Assembly (NCBI GenBank): GCA_964423645.1
Contig: CAYRFE010000013.1
Location: 1 to 64,000 of the forward strand
Reading direction: 5' to 3'
Source of the DNA: CAYRFE01 sp964423645 [NCBI: uncultured bacterium]
GTDB lineage: Bacteria > Macinerneyibacteriota > Macinerneyibacteria > Macinerneyibacteriales
Length of the DNA: 64,000 bases
Shown: positions 1 to 8,888 of the stretch, in pieces
Layout of the letters: every line of letters begins with the position of its first letter
Position numbering within the stretch: the stretch's first letter is position 1
Translations under genes and position numbers: made by a program
The notes under the pieces: model-generated
Seen by the model: the letters and a program-made list of their open reading frames with translations, nothing else
Told to the model about the DNA's origin: nothing
Database searches by the model: none

Positions 1-5
1 TTCGG

Positions 6-47
6 GACATTTTCGCTTGCGATTTAGCGAGACATTTTCCCTTGCGA
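6..47. repeat. Two-copy short direct repeat at window edge
   Basis: A 17-base unit (GACATTTTCGCTTGCGA) at 6-22 recurs with one mismatch at 31-47, a period of 25 bases. It lies just upstream of the promoter for the STAS/AAA+ gene. It may be an operator or the end of a longer tandem array outside the window; only two units are visible. Confidence 0.5.
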
Positions 48-79
48 GCTACATGAACCGAGTATTTTACCCATTTATC

Positions 80-108
80 TTGACAATAATTACATTTCAA
101 TATACAAT
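80..108 (+). promoter_or_regulatory. Sigma70-type promoter of the STAS/AAA+ gene
   Basis: TTGACA (80-85), a 17-base spacer and TACAAT (103-108) lie 32 bases before the ATG at 141. A GGAGG ribosome-binding site is at 131-135. The near-consensus hexamers make this a likely housekeeping promoter. Confidence 0.7.
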
Positions 109-140
109 TAACTGAGCAATACTAATAAGCGGAGGTCATT

Positions 141-2654
141 ATGATTGAATTGTTTAAGTTATCCAAAGATGATGTTGGTATTATTGCCTCGCGGGATGAA
201 AAATTCGAAAGCATCGCTTTTTTAAAAATTACCGGCAAACTGATCGATACCACATTACCGGTATTTCTTGAATCGATGACTATTCTTACCAATAAACACT
301 TAGTCAATGTCATAATAGATTGTTCCGATGTATTATTGATCGGATCGTCAGGTTGGAATGCGATTCTGAAAAAAATGATGCTTTTTAAGGATTCCGATGG
401 CAGTATTGTTCTTATTCGTTTAAAACCATTTGTGTTTTCCATTTTCAAAGAGTTGAATCTCGAATCTCAAATACCCCATTATCGTACCTATGGTGATGCT
501 GTCGCCTATATCAATCAACATGATATTCTCCCTCAACCCTCGGAGACATCACAATCACACGTCGAATTACCTCATGGCGTAATTGAAGAAGAATATCTCG
601 AAAAACCGACCGATTCGACTGCTCGAAAAAGTGATGATTACGCTGATTCTGAAGATCAAACCGATCATTCCGCTTCAAATTTACAAGAAATTGCAGCTTC
701 TGCTGAAGCAGCCGTTGAGGCAGAAACTCACACAACCGAGGAAGAAACACTTGATAATCCTGAACAAGAAACCTTCCCTCAAGAAATGACTTCCGAAGAA
801 TCATACCCGCTCAATGAAAGTCGTGAAAATGATGTCTATTCAGGTGATATTACTGAAGAAGAAATGGAATCTACCCTACCGCTCCCCGATTCATTAGCAA
901 CTCAGACGCTTGAAACCGTTGAAGAGGAAATTATTCCGCCACCGCGCAATCTGAAACCTCTTGAGTCGAGCGGATCAGATGCCGCCTCATCTTCTTTACG
1001 CAGTTTAATTGAAAAAACTATTCTTGAGTTAAAGATCTCCGGGTATTCCACGACCGCTCTCGATAATGCGCTTCAATTCAACGATAATGAATTGCAATCA
1101 GCATTCAATGCATACATGAATGATTTAAATACATTACGAAATCTTACAGAACGATTGAAAGGACTTGATCATTCGTCATTTGCTAAGGAAACTGCAGTTT
1201 TACAACAATTTCTTCATGATCCTGCGCAGCTCGAGAATGCAAAGAAACAATTCAACCTTCTTCTCGAACTGATAGAGAAACGAACTCATTCGGCATTTAA
1301 TCCTCTCTTTGAATTTAGTTTTGACAATTTCGTGAAGGGAGAATGTAATAAATTTGCGTTTGACACCGCCGTTTTAATATCACAAGGCGATGCGGTGCAA
1401 GCCCCGGTCTTTATTTACGGTACAAACGGAACCGGCAAAACACATATTGTCAATGCGATGGGAAATAGAATTATGGAATCATCAGGGAGAGCGGTCGCAT
1501 ATATTCCTGCTGAAGAGTTTATCATATCGTATGAGAATTATTCATCCGTAGGTGCATTACCGCTATTCAGAGAACAATATTCCGGATATGACTATATAAT
1601 AATCGATGACCTGCAATCTTTTTCTACCGATCAAAAAGCAATGATTGAGCTTAAATATCTCTATGAAAAAAGCCTTTCTTCGGGCAAAAAAATCATTTTC
1701 ACCTCTACCGAAGCGCCTCATGAATTACATAATTTTGGTAAAGACTTTATTTCTCGTCTCAAAACCGCAGTCACGATAAAACTTTCTCAGCCGGACGGAT
1801 ATACGCTTACTGCTATTATAAAAGCCAAGGCGATATCAGAAGGCATACTTCTCGATGATGCAGTTTTCCCCATTATTACTCGTGAATCAGATGGAGATAT
1901 CCGTACAGCACTGGGGCTGCTGAATACCCTTAAAACCTACTATATGATCTATAGACAACCGCTCACTGCTTACACCGCATCAGAAGCTTTAGGAATCGTA
2001 TCCCCATCAACGATCACCGATATGACCAATATTCCTGACGACGAATTGTTATCTGAATCACAAGAATCTTTTGAAACCGAAACATCCGCGCTCTATGATA
2101 TGAATTCAGTTGAGACACCGGACGCTACAACCGATGTCGCTGTTTTGGAAGTCCAACCGGTCGAAGAATCCGTTTTTACTGAAACCAATCTTGACACATT
2201 CGATAGTGATATGGACAACGCCGAGGTTGAAATCTTAGCGCCGATTCTCGAGAGTGCTACCCCCGAAGCTGATGATGATTCAATTGAGAACGAGTCTACA
2301 CCGCTCATCGAAACGACAAATGAGTCAGAGCTTCATGTACCACACGAAAATACTCTCATTGAAACAACTGGAACACACAACCAATCCACCCTTACGGCAG
2401 AAACACAATCCTCCATCACATCACCTGAAGATGAAACTGTACCGCCTGTTGATTCTGAGATCAGTGAATCACATGATGAACCCGTTGTCGAAACTGCTGC
2501 TCCAATGAATAATGAGCAAGATTCGATTGCTGATTCTGAATTTTCCACCTCTCAGTCAGATGAGAATGATTTTTTACAAATAGACACTGCCGGTACAGAT
2601 GATCTTTGGGATGATGCAACCGACAAAACGGATGATGATCCGTTTAAATTTTAA
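141..2654 (+). CDS. STAS domain fused to a DnaA-type AAA+ ATPase
   Basis: The 837-residue protein starts with a STAS-like domain (about 1-125) that has the conserved Ser in GSSGW near residue 70, as in anti-sigma-factor antagonists. An acidic, low-complexity linker (about 130-280) and a helical stretch (290-385) follow. A DnaA/Hda-like AAA+ domain spans about 390-615, with Walker A GTNGTGKT (427-434), Walker B IIIDD (486-490), sensor 1 FTST (520) and sensor 2 GDIR (R588). The rest (about 620-837) is Glu/Asp/Ser/Thr-rich. The C-terminal helix-turn-helix of true DnaA is absent, so it is probably not the initiator but an ATPase adaptor. Regulation through the STAS domain is inferred. The downstream ECF gene follows after 11 bases, so they are probably co-transcribed. 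Confidence 0.8.
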   Translation: MIELFKLSKDDVGIIASRDEKFESIAFLKITGKLIDTTLPVFLESMTILTNKHLVNVIIDCSDVLLIGSSGWNAILKKMMLFKDSDGSIVLIRLKPFVFSIFKELNLESQIPHYRTYGDAVAYINQHDILPQPSETSQSHVELPHGVIEEEYLEKPTDSTARKSDDYADSEDQTDHSASNLQEIAASAEAAVEAETHTTEEETLDNPEQETFPQEMTSEESYPLNESRENDVYSGDITEEEMESTLPLPDSLATQTLETVEEEIIPPPRNLKPLESSGSDAASSSLRSLIEKTILELKISGYSTTALDNALQFNDNELQSAFNAYMNDLNTLRNLTERLKGLDHSSFAKETAVLQQFLHDPAQLENAKKQFNLLLELIEKRTHSAFNPLFEFSFDNFVKGECNKFAFDTAVLISQGDAVQAPVFIYGTNGTGKTHIVNAMGNRIMESSGRAVAYIPAEEFIISYENYSSVGALPLFREQYSGYDYIIIDDLQSFSTDQKAMIELKYLYEKSLSSGKKIIFTSTEAPHELHNFGKDFISRLKTAVTIKLSQPDGYTLTAIIKAKAISEGILLDDAVFPIITRESDGDIRTALGLLNTLKTYYMIYRQPLTAYTASEALGIVSPSTITDMTNIPDDELLSESQESFETETSALYDMNSVETPDATTDVAVLEVQPVEESVFTETNLDTFDSDMDNAEVEILAPILESATPEADDDSIENESTPLIETTNESELHVPHENTLIETTGTHNQSTLTAETQSSITSPEDETVPPVDSEISESHDEPVVETAAPMNNEQDSIADSEFSTSQSDENDFLQIDTAGTDDLWDDATDKTDDDPFKF

Positions 2655-2665
2655 GGAAGTATACG

Positions 2666-3190
2666 ATGGCTCGAAAAAATACTCTTCACATTGCATTTTT
2701 GGGGATTTTCACTGCATTGGTAGTCGTGATGACCGCACTTCCCAAAATACCTGTACCTCAGACGCAAGGATATATCAATCTGGGTGATTCAATGATTTTA
2801 CTCAGTGTTGTTTTTTTTGGCGGACCATTCGGTGCATTTGTCGGCGCATTCGGTTCTGCAATTGCCGATGTTGTCTCCGGTTATGCTCATTGGGCGCCGT
2901 ATACATTTGTGATCAAAGGGATCGAGCCTCTCATCATGGCGCTGCTTTTAGGATTGTTTAAACAAAAAAGAACACTTGTATCTGTTCCTATTACATCAAT
3001 ACCTGCAACCTTATGGATGGTCAGCGGATATTTTATAGTTCAGAAAATACTTTACGGCACTTCAGCCGCAGTTACAGAAATACCCGGAAACCTTATTCAA
3101 GCGGGCGGTTCTGTCGTTATTTGTTTTTTACTTTTCAGTGCTACCTACAAACCTATTATGCGATTCATCAACACACGAAATGAACGCTAG
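2666..3190 (+). CDS. ECF transporter S component (vitamin uptake)
   Basis: This 174-residue integral membrane protein has about five to six hydrophobic segments. It carries the GYINLGDS and ASP-rich loop pattern followed by FGGPFGAFVGAFGSAIAD, typical of substrate-binding S components of energy-coupling factor importers of the riboflavin/QueT-like (DUF1393) branch. Such proteins bind a vitamin and work with a shared EcfA/EcfA'/EcfT module, which is not in this window. The substrate cannot be read from sequence; riboflavin or a queuosine precursor are possible. It starts 11 bases after the AAA+ gene, with AAGGAAG as ribosome-binding site, and ends before a clear terminator. Confidence 0.8.
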   Translation: MARKNTLHIAFLGIFTALVVVMTALPKIPVPQTQGYINLGDSMILLSVVFFGGPFGAFVGAFGSAIADVVSGYAHWAPYTFVIKGIEPLIMALLLGLFKQKRTLVSVPITSIPATLWMVSGYFIVQKILYGTSAAVTEIPGNLIQAGGSVVICFLLFSATYKPIMRFINTRNER

Positions 3191-3213
3191 CACACGTCAG
3201 AAGTTCCTTCGAT

Positions 3214-3244
3214 AAGGGCACATCATTGTGCCCTTTTTTGTTTT
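3214..3244 (+). terminator. Rho-independent terminator after the ECF gene
   Basis: Perfect 8-bp stem AAGGGCAC / GTGCCCTT with a 6-base loop, followed by a run of T. It lies 23 bases after the ECF stop codon and ends the two-gene transcript. An intergenic repeat begins right at the T-tract. Confidence 0.9.
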
Positions 3245-3444
3245 AATCTAAATGGGTCAAATTCCCCGAAGCTTGCTTCGGCTTTGCTATTATAGTTTTG
3301 TTATTATAAGGGGTGTGGGGACGAAGTCCCCACTATATTAGAAATTAAGCCCCTCCCAAATTCAAAGGGAGGGGTTTGGGGTGGGCAAACAAATATAGTA
3401 TTTTTTGCGGAGATACCCCGTAGCTTGCTGCGGGGTAGTTCATT
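3245..3444 (+). repeat. Hairpin-rich intergenic repeat, full copy 1
   Basis: This ~200-base element begins AATCTAAATGGG and ends GGTAGTTCATT. It holds four palindromes in order: CCGAAGCTTGCTTCGG, TGGGGACGAAGTCCCCA, CCCCTCCC...GGGAGGGG and TACCCCGTAGC...GCGGGGTA. It is nearly identical to copies at 34838-35038, 43492-43693 (inverted) and, more diverged, 13819-14022 (inverted). It follows the 3' end of the ECF gene. No coding potential is credible. The following 194 bases (3445-3638) hold nothing I can assign. Confidence 0.9.
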
Positions 3445-3638
3445 ATGTATTGAAACTTACTGAATGTGTGTATAATGTGATATATGGCGGGAACTTCATC
3501 CCTATCTCCCGGCTTTGAAACTATCGAGAATGAAGATTGTGTAAATTTCTTAAAAATCTTACCTTTGTATCAATTTGATACATGCAATCGATAGTGACTT
3601 GACAGATGACAATGCGGGTGTTACATACCTTGCACAGA

Positions 3639-4577
3639 TCAAAAATATGATTCGATCAGAAGATAAAACAGAGGAATTGTCACCATTGAAATAATGGTGG
3701 CAATAGTAATAATACCGGACATTATCTCTTTATCTGTATCGATAAAATCGGCAAAAAATGGTACCATTGTTGCAGGAGGCATGACGGATTCAAGAAGAAT
3801 TACTTTTTTTGTGGTCATATCAGGATTACTGAAAAGCGAGACAATGAGAACGGTGATCACTCCGACTAGAAATGCGAAAATAAGGCGAAATAACGAGCCA
3901 TACATAACCACACAAAGCGCTTCTCGCTTCAAGCGCAAATTAAACATAAGACCGATCGTGAAAAGAATCATCGGTATTGTAAATGAAGCGAAGTTGAATA
4001 TAAATGTTTTTAAAATATCGGGAAGAATTACTCCATAGAAATTAGCAAATAATCCAAGGCCTGCAGCAATAACGGGAAGGATCGCATTTGACGCAAGCGT
4101 TTTGAGAAAAACTGATGAATCGGCACCTTTATGTTTATTTCTGAAATATATCAAAGAAAATCCAAAAAGTAAAAATACCGGCCAAAATAATAATGTGAAA
4201 AATACGGCTCTCGTCAGTCCGCTCTCTCCATAAAACAACTCCATGACTCCCCAGCCAAGGTATCCGTAGTTCGCAACCATAATTGAAAAAGCAAATGCAT
4301 TTTGTATTCGCGCGTCATTGTGAACATATTTTGATAGAAAATACGCAAGAAATGTACAAATCGCCGTCATAATAAATAGTCCGGCGACAGCCGGACCAAT
4401 CTGATGTATCGTATCAAGATTTGATGTATACAAATTTTTAAAAATAATAAACGGTACTGACACTTTTATTACGAATTTGCGTAACACCGCAGTGTCAGAT
4501 TCACTGAAAAGCTTTAAAAGCTTACATAAAAATCCAAACACGACGGGCAGCATCAATGCAATAATGGCCAGTACCAT
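3639..4577 (-). CDS. AEC-family (auxin efflux carrier-like) permease
   Basis: The 312-residue protein is hydrophobic throughout, with about ten membrane segments in two five-helix halves, the normal size and layout of the AEC family (PF03547). Bacterial members export or exchange small organic acids such as malate or malonate; the substrate here is unknown. It is the last gene of the leftward folE-to-AEC run, 12 bases after deaD, with no convincing ribosome-binding site of its own, so translational coupling to deaD is possible. Confidence 0.85.
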   Translation of the reverse strand: MVLAIIALMLPVVFGFLCKLLKLFSESDTAVLRKFVIKVSVPFIIFKNLYTSNLDTIHQIGPAVAGLFIMTAICTFLAYFLSKYVHNDARIQNAFAFSIMVANYGYLGWGVMELFYGESGLTRAVFFTLLFWPVFLLFGFSLIYFRNKHKGADSSVFLKTLASNAILPVIAAGLGLFANFYGVILPDILKTFIFNFASFTIPMILFTIGLMFNLRLKREALCVVMYGSLFRLIFAFLVGVITVLIVSLFSNPDMTTKKVILLESVMPPATMVPFFADFIDTDKEIMSGIITIATIISMVTIPLFYLLIESYF

Positions 4578-4589
4578 AATGCAACGAGT

Positions 4590-6167
4590 CTATTCTCTCG
4601 GACGAGCAGGTTCTATCTTCAATCGTACTTCTTTCAATTTTTTTCCATTAAGGGAAAACATCATATCTTGTGCATTTTCTTTGGGGACTTCCACAAAAGA
4701 AAATCCTTCAAAAATAACGATATCGCCGATTCCCTTTACTTGCAATTGTAATTCTCCTGCAATGAATTGTGCAAGATCACGCACTTTTAAACCCGCTGAA
4801 CGACCAACATTTAAAAAGAATCGTACCATGCCCGGGGCTGCACCGGTGTCTTCAAATTCGGTCGCAACCTCACCCGGTTTTGCAACTGCAGTTTCAAACG
4901 ACATTTTTAACAATGCTGCGGAAACATCTAATGACGTATGCTCATTATCCAACAATTCAGCCGCCAAGCGAGCATATTCTTCCAACTCACCGGCATCCAT
5001 GATACTGCGAACCTTTTCGAGAAACACTGCTTTTCTATTCGCTTCAACACTTTGAATAGTCGGTACTTCTCTGCGATTGATACGTGTTTTTGCATATCGT
5101 TCAATATCACGTAGTTTGTAAATTTCACGACCGGATATAAACGTAAACGCCTTTCCGGCACGGCCTGCACGGCCTGTACGACCTATTCTGTGAACATAAT
5201 ATTCCTCATCATAGGGAACGTCATAGTTGAAAACCGCATCGACATCATCGACATCTATGCCTCGTGCGGCGACATCTGTCGCAACAAGAACTTCAATTGC
5301 ACCTGTTCTGAATTTTTTCATAACTCGGTCTCTTTGCATCTGAGTCATATCTCCGTGCAATGCATCCGCAGTATACCCGCGTGTCTGCAAATGACCGATC
5401 AGATCATCGACGGCACGTTTGGTATTACAAAATACTATTGACAAACGAAAGGTATGCATATCCAGCAAACGACATAATGCCTCAAGCTTGACTGATTCGC
5501 GCACTTCATAATAATACTGATCGATCGTAGGAACGGTTAACTCTTTTGGTACGACTTTTATAAATTCCGGCTCACGCTGAAACCGTTCCGCCAATTGACG
5601 AATTTCAGAAGGCATGGTCGCCGAAAATAATAAGGTTTGCCGTTCGGGAGACAAGGTTTTTAAAATCATTTCAATGTCATCACGGAAACCCATATCCAAC
5701 ATTCTGTCAGCTTCATCGAGAACGGCAAATTTTACATGAGAAAGATTAATTGTTCGGCGTTCCATATGATCCATAATGCGGCCGGGAGTGCCGATTATTA
5801 TCTGGACTCCTTCTTTCAATGCACGTATCTGTCGCTCAATAGGTTGCCCGCCGTAAACGGGAATTACACGTATACCGGTTTTATAACGCAATAACTTCTT
5901 TATTTCTTCCGCGATTTGTATTGCCAACTCACGTGTCGGAGACATGACCAATACTTGCGGTAATTTCAATTTTGTATCTAATCGTTCTATGATTGGTATA
6001 CCAAAGGCCGCTGTCTTTCCCGTTCCTGTTTGAGCCTGTCCGATCATATCTTTTCCTGCAAGTATAACCGGTATTGCTGCTTCTTGTATATGAGATGCTT
6101 CTTCAAACCCCATCTCACCTACAGCTTTTAACATTTCTTTCGATAACTCTAATTCACTAAATTTCAT
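4590..6167 (-). CDS. deaD: DEAD-box RNA helicase, DeaD/CsdA type
   Basis: The 525-residue protein carries the full helicase core: Walker A AQTGTGKT (45-52), PTRELA, GTPGR, DEAD (151-154), SAT, and the C-terminal ATDVAARGID and HRIGRTGRAG motifs. A DbpA-type RNA-binding domain (about 445-520) ends the protein, as in CsdA/DeaD and DbpA, which remodel rRNA in ribosome assembly or act in the cold. The ATG at 6167 is chosen because AAAGGA lies eight bases upstream; the open frame extends 32 codons further but into the preceding HDOD gene. The short basic tail seen in many DeaD proteins is absent. Confidence 0.92.
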   Translation of the reverse strand: MKFSELELSKEMLKAVGEMGFEEASHIQEAAIPVILAGKDMIGQAQTGTGKTAAFGIPIIERLDTKLKLPQVLVMSPTRELAIQIAEEIKKLLRYKTGIRVIPVYGGQPIERQIRALKEGVQIIIGTPGRIMDHMERRTINLSHVKFAVLDEADRMLDMGFRDDIEMILKTLSPERQTLLFSATMPSEIRQLAERFQREPEFIKVVPKELTVPTIDQYYYEVRESVKLEALCRLLDMHTFRLSIVFCNTKRAVDDLIGHLQTRGYTADALHGDMTQMQRDRVMKKFRTGAIEVLVATDVAARGIDVDDVDAVFNYDVPYDEEYYVHRIGRTGRAGRAGKAFTFISGREIYKLRDIERYAKTRINRREVPTIQSVEANRKAVFLEKVRSIMDAGELEEYARLAAELLDNEHTSLDVSAALLKMSFETAVAKPGEVATEFEDTGAAPGMVRFFLNVGRSAGLKVRDLAQFIAGELQLQVKGIGDIVIFEGFSFVEVPKENAQDMMFSLNGKKLKEVRLKIEPARPRE

Positions 6168-6225
6168 ACGTATTCCTTTCGTTTTGTATGCGGTCAACCC
6201 GGTTGTTATGGCCGGTGTTCCTTTT

Positions 6226-7086
6226 TTATTCCCGTAAAATATGTAACAATTCTTCTGCGGCAACCATTTTTGCTTCTATAGAGGACGCGACGACACGAAG
6301 CGAATCCTCTGATAACCCCAAGGATATGAGCGCACTCTCAGAATACTCATACACCCCTGTCACCGGATATGATTGCGCCGTCATCATATGAATAAAAACA
6401 TCAGAAAATGCGATAATATTGACGATATCTTTGTTCTCGGGTAGTATCGGATCAGTGCTTGTTGAGTGATGATGGCGAATCGCATCAACAATAAAATCAG
6501 GCAAACGCCACTTCTGTGCAAGAAGAGCTCCAACATATGCATGCTCGGTTCCAATAAACTGCAATTCTGAGTCGATCGCAAACATATTTTCTTTTCCCGC
6601 GTTTTCAAGGGCTGCGTGCATTTCAACCGGAAAATACTTCACCAGAAATAATTTCCCGATATCATGAAGAAGACCCGCTGTATATGCATCATCTTCTCGG
6701 TTTTTTCGTGTCATCGCACACACGATACGCGCACACTCAGCAGTAAGCAATGAATGTATCCAAAATTTCTTCATTGAATACGCGCTTTCCGATACCGTAA
6801 GATCCTTAAACACCGACACAGTAACTATCAACTGTGAAAGTTTACGAAATCCTAAAAAACCGATTGCATGTTGTATACTGCCTATTTTCCTGCTAAGAGA
6901 ATAATATGCAGAGTTCACTGTTTTTAAAATTTTCGTAGCCAGTGCGGGATCTTTTTCGATAAGTTTTGCTAATTCATACGCTGATGTTGATGGATTATTC
7001 ACCATTTGCATGATTTGCATACTTATTCCCGGTAAAGTGGGTAATTCTTCAACCCGCTGTATAATTTGAGTCACTTGATCATTCAT
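6226..7086 (-). CDS. HDOD-domain signalling protein
   Basis: This 286-residue protein is a single HDOD domain (PF08668). The N-terminal LPTLPGI and the segment LIEKDPALATKILKTVNSA are diagnostic, and a partial HD signature appears in AGLLHDIGKL and RHHHS. HDOD proteins relate to HD-GYP phosphodiesterases but usually lack the full metal-binding set, and they act in signalling, chemotaxis or stress control. It sits 21 bases after cdaR and 58 before deaD in the same direction, so it is probably in the c-di-AMP operon. The ligand is unknown. Confidence 0.88.
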   Translation of the reverse strand: MNDQVTQIIQRVEELPTLPGISMQIMQMVNNPSTSAYELAKLIEKDPALATKILKTVNSAYYSLSRKIGSIQHAIGFLGFRKLSQLIVTVSVFKDLTVSESAYSMKKFWIHSLLTAECARIVCAMTRKNREDDAYTAGLLHDIGKLFLVKYFPVEMHAALENAGKENMFAIDSELQFIGTEHAYVGALLAQKWRLPDFIVDAIRHHHSTSTDPILPENKDIVNIIAFSDVFIHMMTAQSYPVTGVYEYSESALISLGLSEDSLRVVASSIEAKMVAAEELLHILRE

Positions 7087-7107
7087 GAAATATCGACCTA
7101 TAACTGT

Positions 7108-8046
7108 TCATCGTTTGATGACCTGCAACTCGGCAGGCAAAAATTGCACAAGCTCGGCATACGCGGGAATACTCAAAACAGGCTTTAATTTGAGTAACTC
7201 ATTACGAGAGTACGTTGACAGATCAACACTCGCCGTCACATCGACTCTGACTCGTTCAACACTGTAATCAATGGGAACACGCAACGTTACCTTGACAATC
7301 TTTGGCGCAAGCAATGAATATTCCCCTTTCACGGCAATCGGAACATCATTTAATTCAATGGTCTTTAATTCGGAAATCACAACAGTCGCAAATACTTTTG
7401 TACCGGTCGTATCGATAAGATCGGTGTTAGGAGGTAAAATAATATTGACTTCACGCGTGACCGTTCGCTTTTCGTTTGATATATCGACGGCACTTGTCGT
7501 AATGTGAGTAACACTTTTCGGTCCTCTGATTTTTACAAATTGAGGCTGCATCTGTATTTCACCGATTTGTTTAAACCCGCTTGCTACTTTTCCCGATATT
7601 TCCGGTACTATTTTCACGAATTTTTCTTCTTTTTCATCAATCGTCAAAGAGATTGTTTTATCATTATCAGACAAATAAATATCAATGGAAGAATTAAAAT
7701 TCATGATATTGCGCTTGGACACATTGAGTCGATAATCACCTTTTTTAAATCCTGCAAGATCGATCTCATAGAACCAATTCGCACGATCCTTACTTGTTTT
7801 CAGTAACTCTCGAGATTTGCCTTTCACCACGAATGAAATACTTGCCGGTTCAAGTACCGACACAACATAATTTTCTGAAAGTCCGGAAAATCGAACCGGA
7901 AAACGAAGTATTTCTGTGGTTTCCCGATCACGTACTGCACCAAGCCACAACAAAACAGCCACCAAAAAAGAAAGTATTTTATAATTCCAGTTGTGCGAGA
8001 ACCAGCTCAACACACGAAAGTTTTGCGTTTTTTTAAAAAACTTCAT
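7108..8046 (-). CDS. cdaR: YbbR-like regulator of the c-di-AMP cyclase (CdaR)
   Basis: The 312-residue protein has one N-terminal membrane segment (about residues 18-38, with the typical NYKILSFLVAVLLWL pattern) and repeated beta-rich YbbR domains predicted to lie outside the membrane. In Firmicutes the equivalent CdaR binds and modulates CdaA. Its ATG shares one base with the cdaA stop codon (TAATG at 8044-8048), so translation is coupled. The gene pair order is the usual one. Confidence 0.88.
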   Translation of the reverse strand: MKFFKKTQNFRVLSWFSHNWNYKILSFLVAVLLWLGAVRDRETTEILRFPVRFSGLSENYVVSVLEPASISFVVKGKSRELLKTSKDRANWFYEIDLAGFKKGDYRLNVSKRNIMNFNSSIDIYLSDNDKTISLTIDEKEEKFVKIVPEISGKVASGFKQIGEIQMQPQFVKIRGPKSVTHITTSAVDISNEKRTVTREVNIILPPNTDLIDTTGTKVFATVVISELKTIELNDVPIAVKGEYSLLAPKIVKVTLRVPIDYSVERVRVDVTASVDLSTYSRNELLKLKPVLSIPAYAELVQFLPAELQVIKR

Positions 8047-8888
8047 TATTCGCCTTCTTCATACGCTTCTTTTGTTTTCTCTCGTAGCATTAGATCATAC
8101 AAAACGCTTTCCAACTCTGCGCGATTCATGTTACGAGCCATAAATTGACCGTCACTCGCATATGAAATTGATTTTGTCTCTTCTGATATTACGATGACAC
8201 CTGCATCAGTCAGTTCGGTTATACCGATTGCGGCACGATGTCGAGTCCCGAAATCACGGGGTAGATCAGCATTTTCTGATAAAGGTAATATACCGCGAGC
8301 ACATTTGATACGATTGTTTTTTACGACGATCGCTCCATCATGAAGCGGCGTATTGAGTGAAAATATTGTCACCAAAAGTTCTTGGCTTATCGCTGCATCC
8401 AATTGCACTTCATTGTCGATATAGTTTTTGATATTCGCTTCTTGTTCAAACACTATAAGTGCACCGATCCTTCGTGAAGACATTTCCAGAATCGCATCAA
8501 TCATTTGCGTGATCACCAACTCTTCTTTTGTCAATTCTTTTTTAAAAAAGAATTTAAAAAGAGGTATAGTATTCAATTTATTTAAAAATGCACGAAATTC
8601 CGGTTGAAATATCAACACAAAATAAGCGATCAATACATAGCGCATGATACGCAATAACCATATTATAAGCGTAAAACGTTCCGGATCAATCAATAATGAT
8701 GTCATGGTAATAATTAAAAACAATAGCAGCATTTGCAAAGCTTTTATACCTTTTACCATCGTGACCAAAAAATAAATAAATATCGCAATTACCAAGATGT
8801 CTATCATGTCCACAAAAGTAATATATTTGAATTGCAAGATCAAAGACACAAAAAACTGTTGAAGATAATCAATCAACCGCGCAAACAA
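8046..8888 (-). CDS. cdaA: Membrane diadenylate cyclase CdaA
   Basis: The enzyme condenses two ATP to cyclic di-AMP. About three membrane helices (28-100) precede a DAC (DisA_N) domain containing the catalytic DGA (184-186) and RHR (216-218) motifs, both intact. Length (280 residues) is normal for CdaA/DacA. The most likely start is TTG at 8888, directly after the folE TGA, because a strong AAAGGGGG lies eight bases upstream; an ATG 27 codons later is the alternative. It sits between folE and cdaR. Confidence 0.93.
   Translation of the reverse strand: MFARLIDYLQQFFVSLILQFKYITFVDMIDILVIAIFIYFLVTMVKGIKALQMLLLFLIITMTSLLIDPERFTLIIWLLRIMRYVLIAYFVLIFQPEFRAFLNKLNTIPLFKFFFKKELTKEELVITQMIDAILEMSSRRIGALIVFEQEANIKNYIDNEVQLDAAISQELLVTIFSLNTPLHDGAIVVKNNRIKCARGILPLSENADLPRDFGTRHRAAIGITELTDAGVIVISEETKSISYASDGQFMARNMNRAELESVLYDLMLREKTKEAYEEGE

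Noticed and set aside
583-789. Overlapping frames inside the STAS/AAA+ acidic linker
   Set aside because: Frame shadows of low-complexity acidic codons; no independent start signals.
2655-2665. Riboswitch (flavin or preQ1) before the ECF gene
   Set aside because: The gap is only 11 bases, so there is no room.
3465-3520. TTGAAA...TATAAT promoter-like pair on the plus strand
   Set aside because: Spacer is 15 and no gene follows on that strand.
6168-6263. N-terminal extension of the DEAD-box helicase
   Set aside because: Extends into the HDOD gene, lacks family similarity, and the ATG at 6167 has its own ribosome-binding site.
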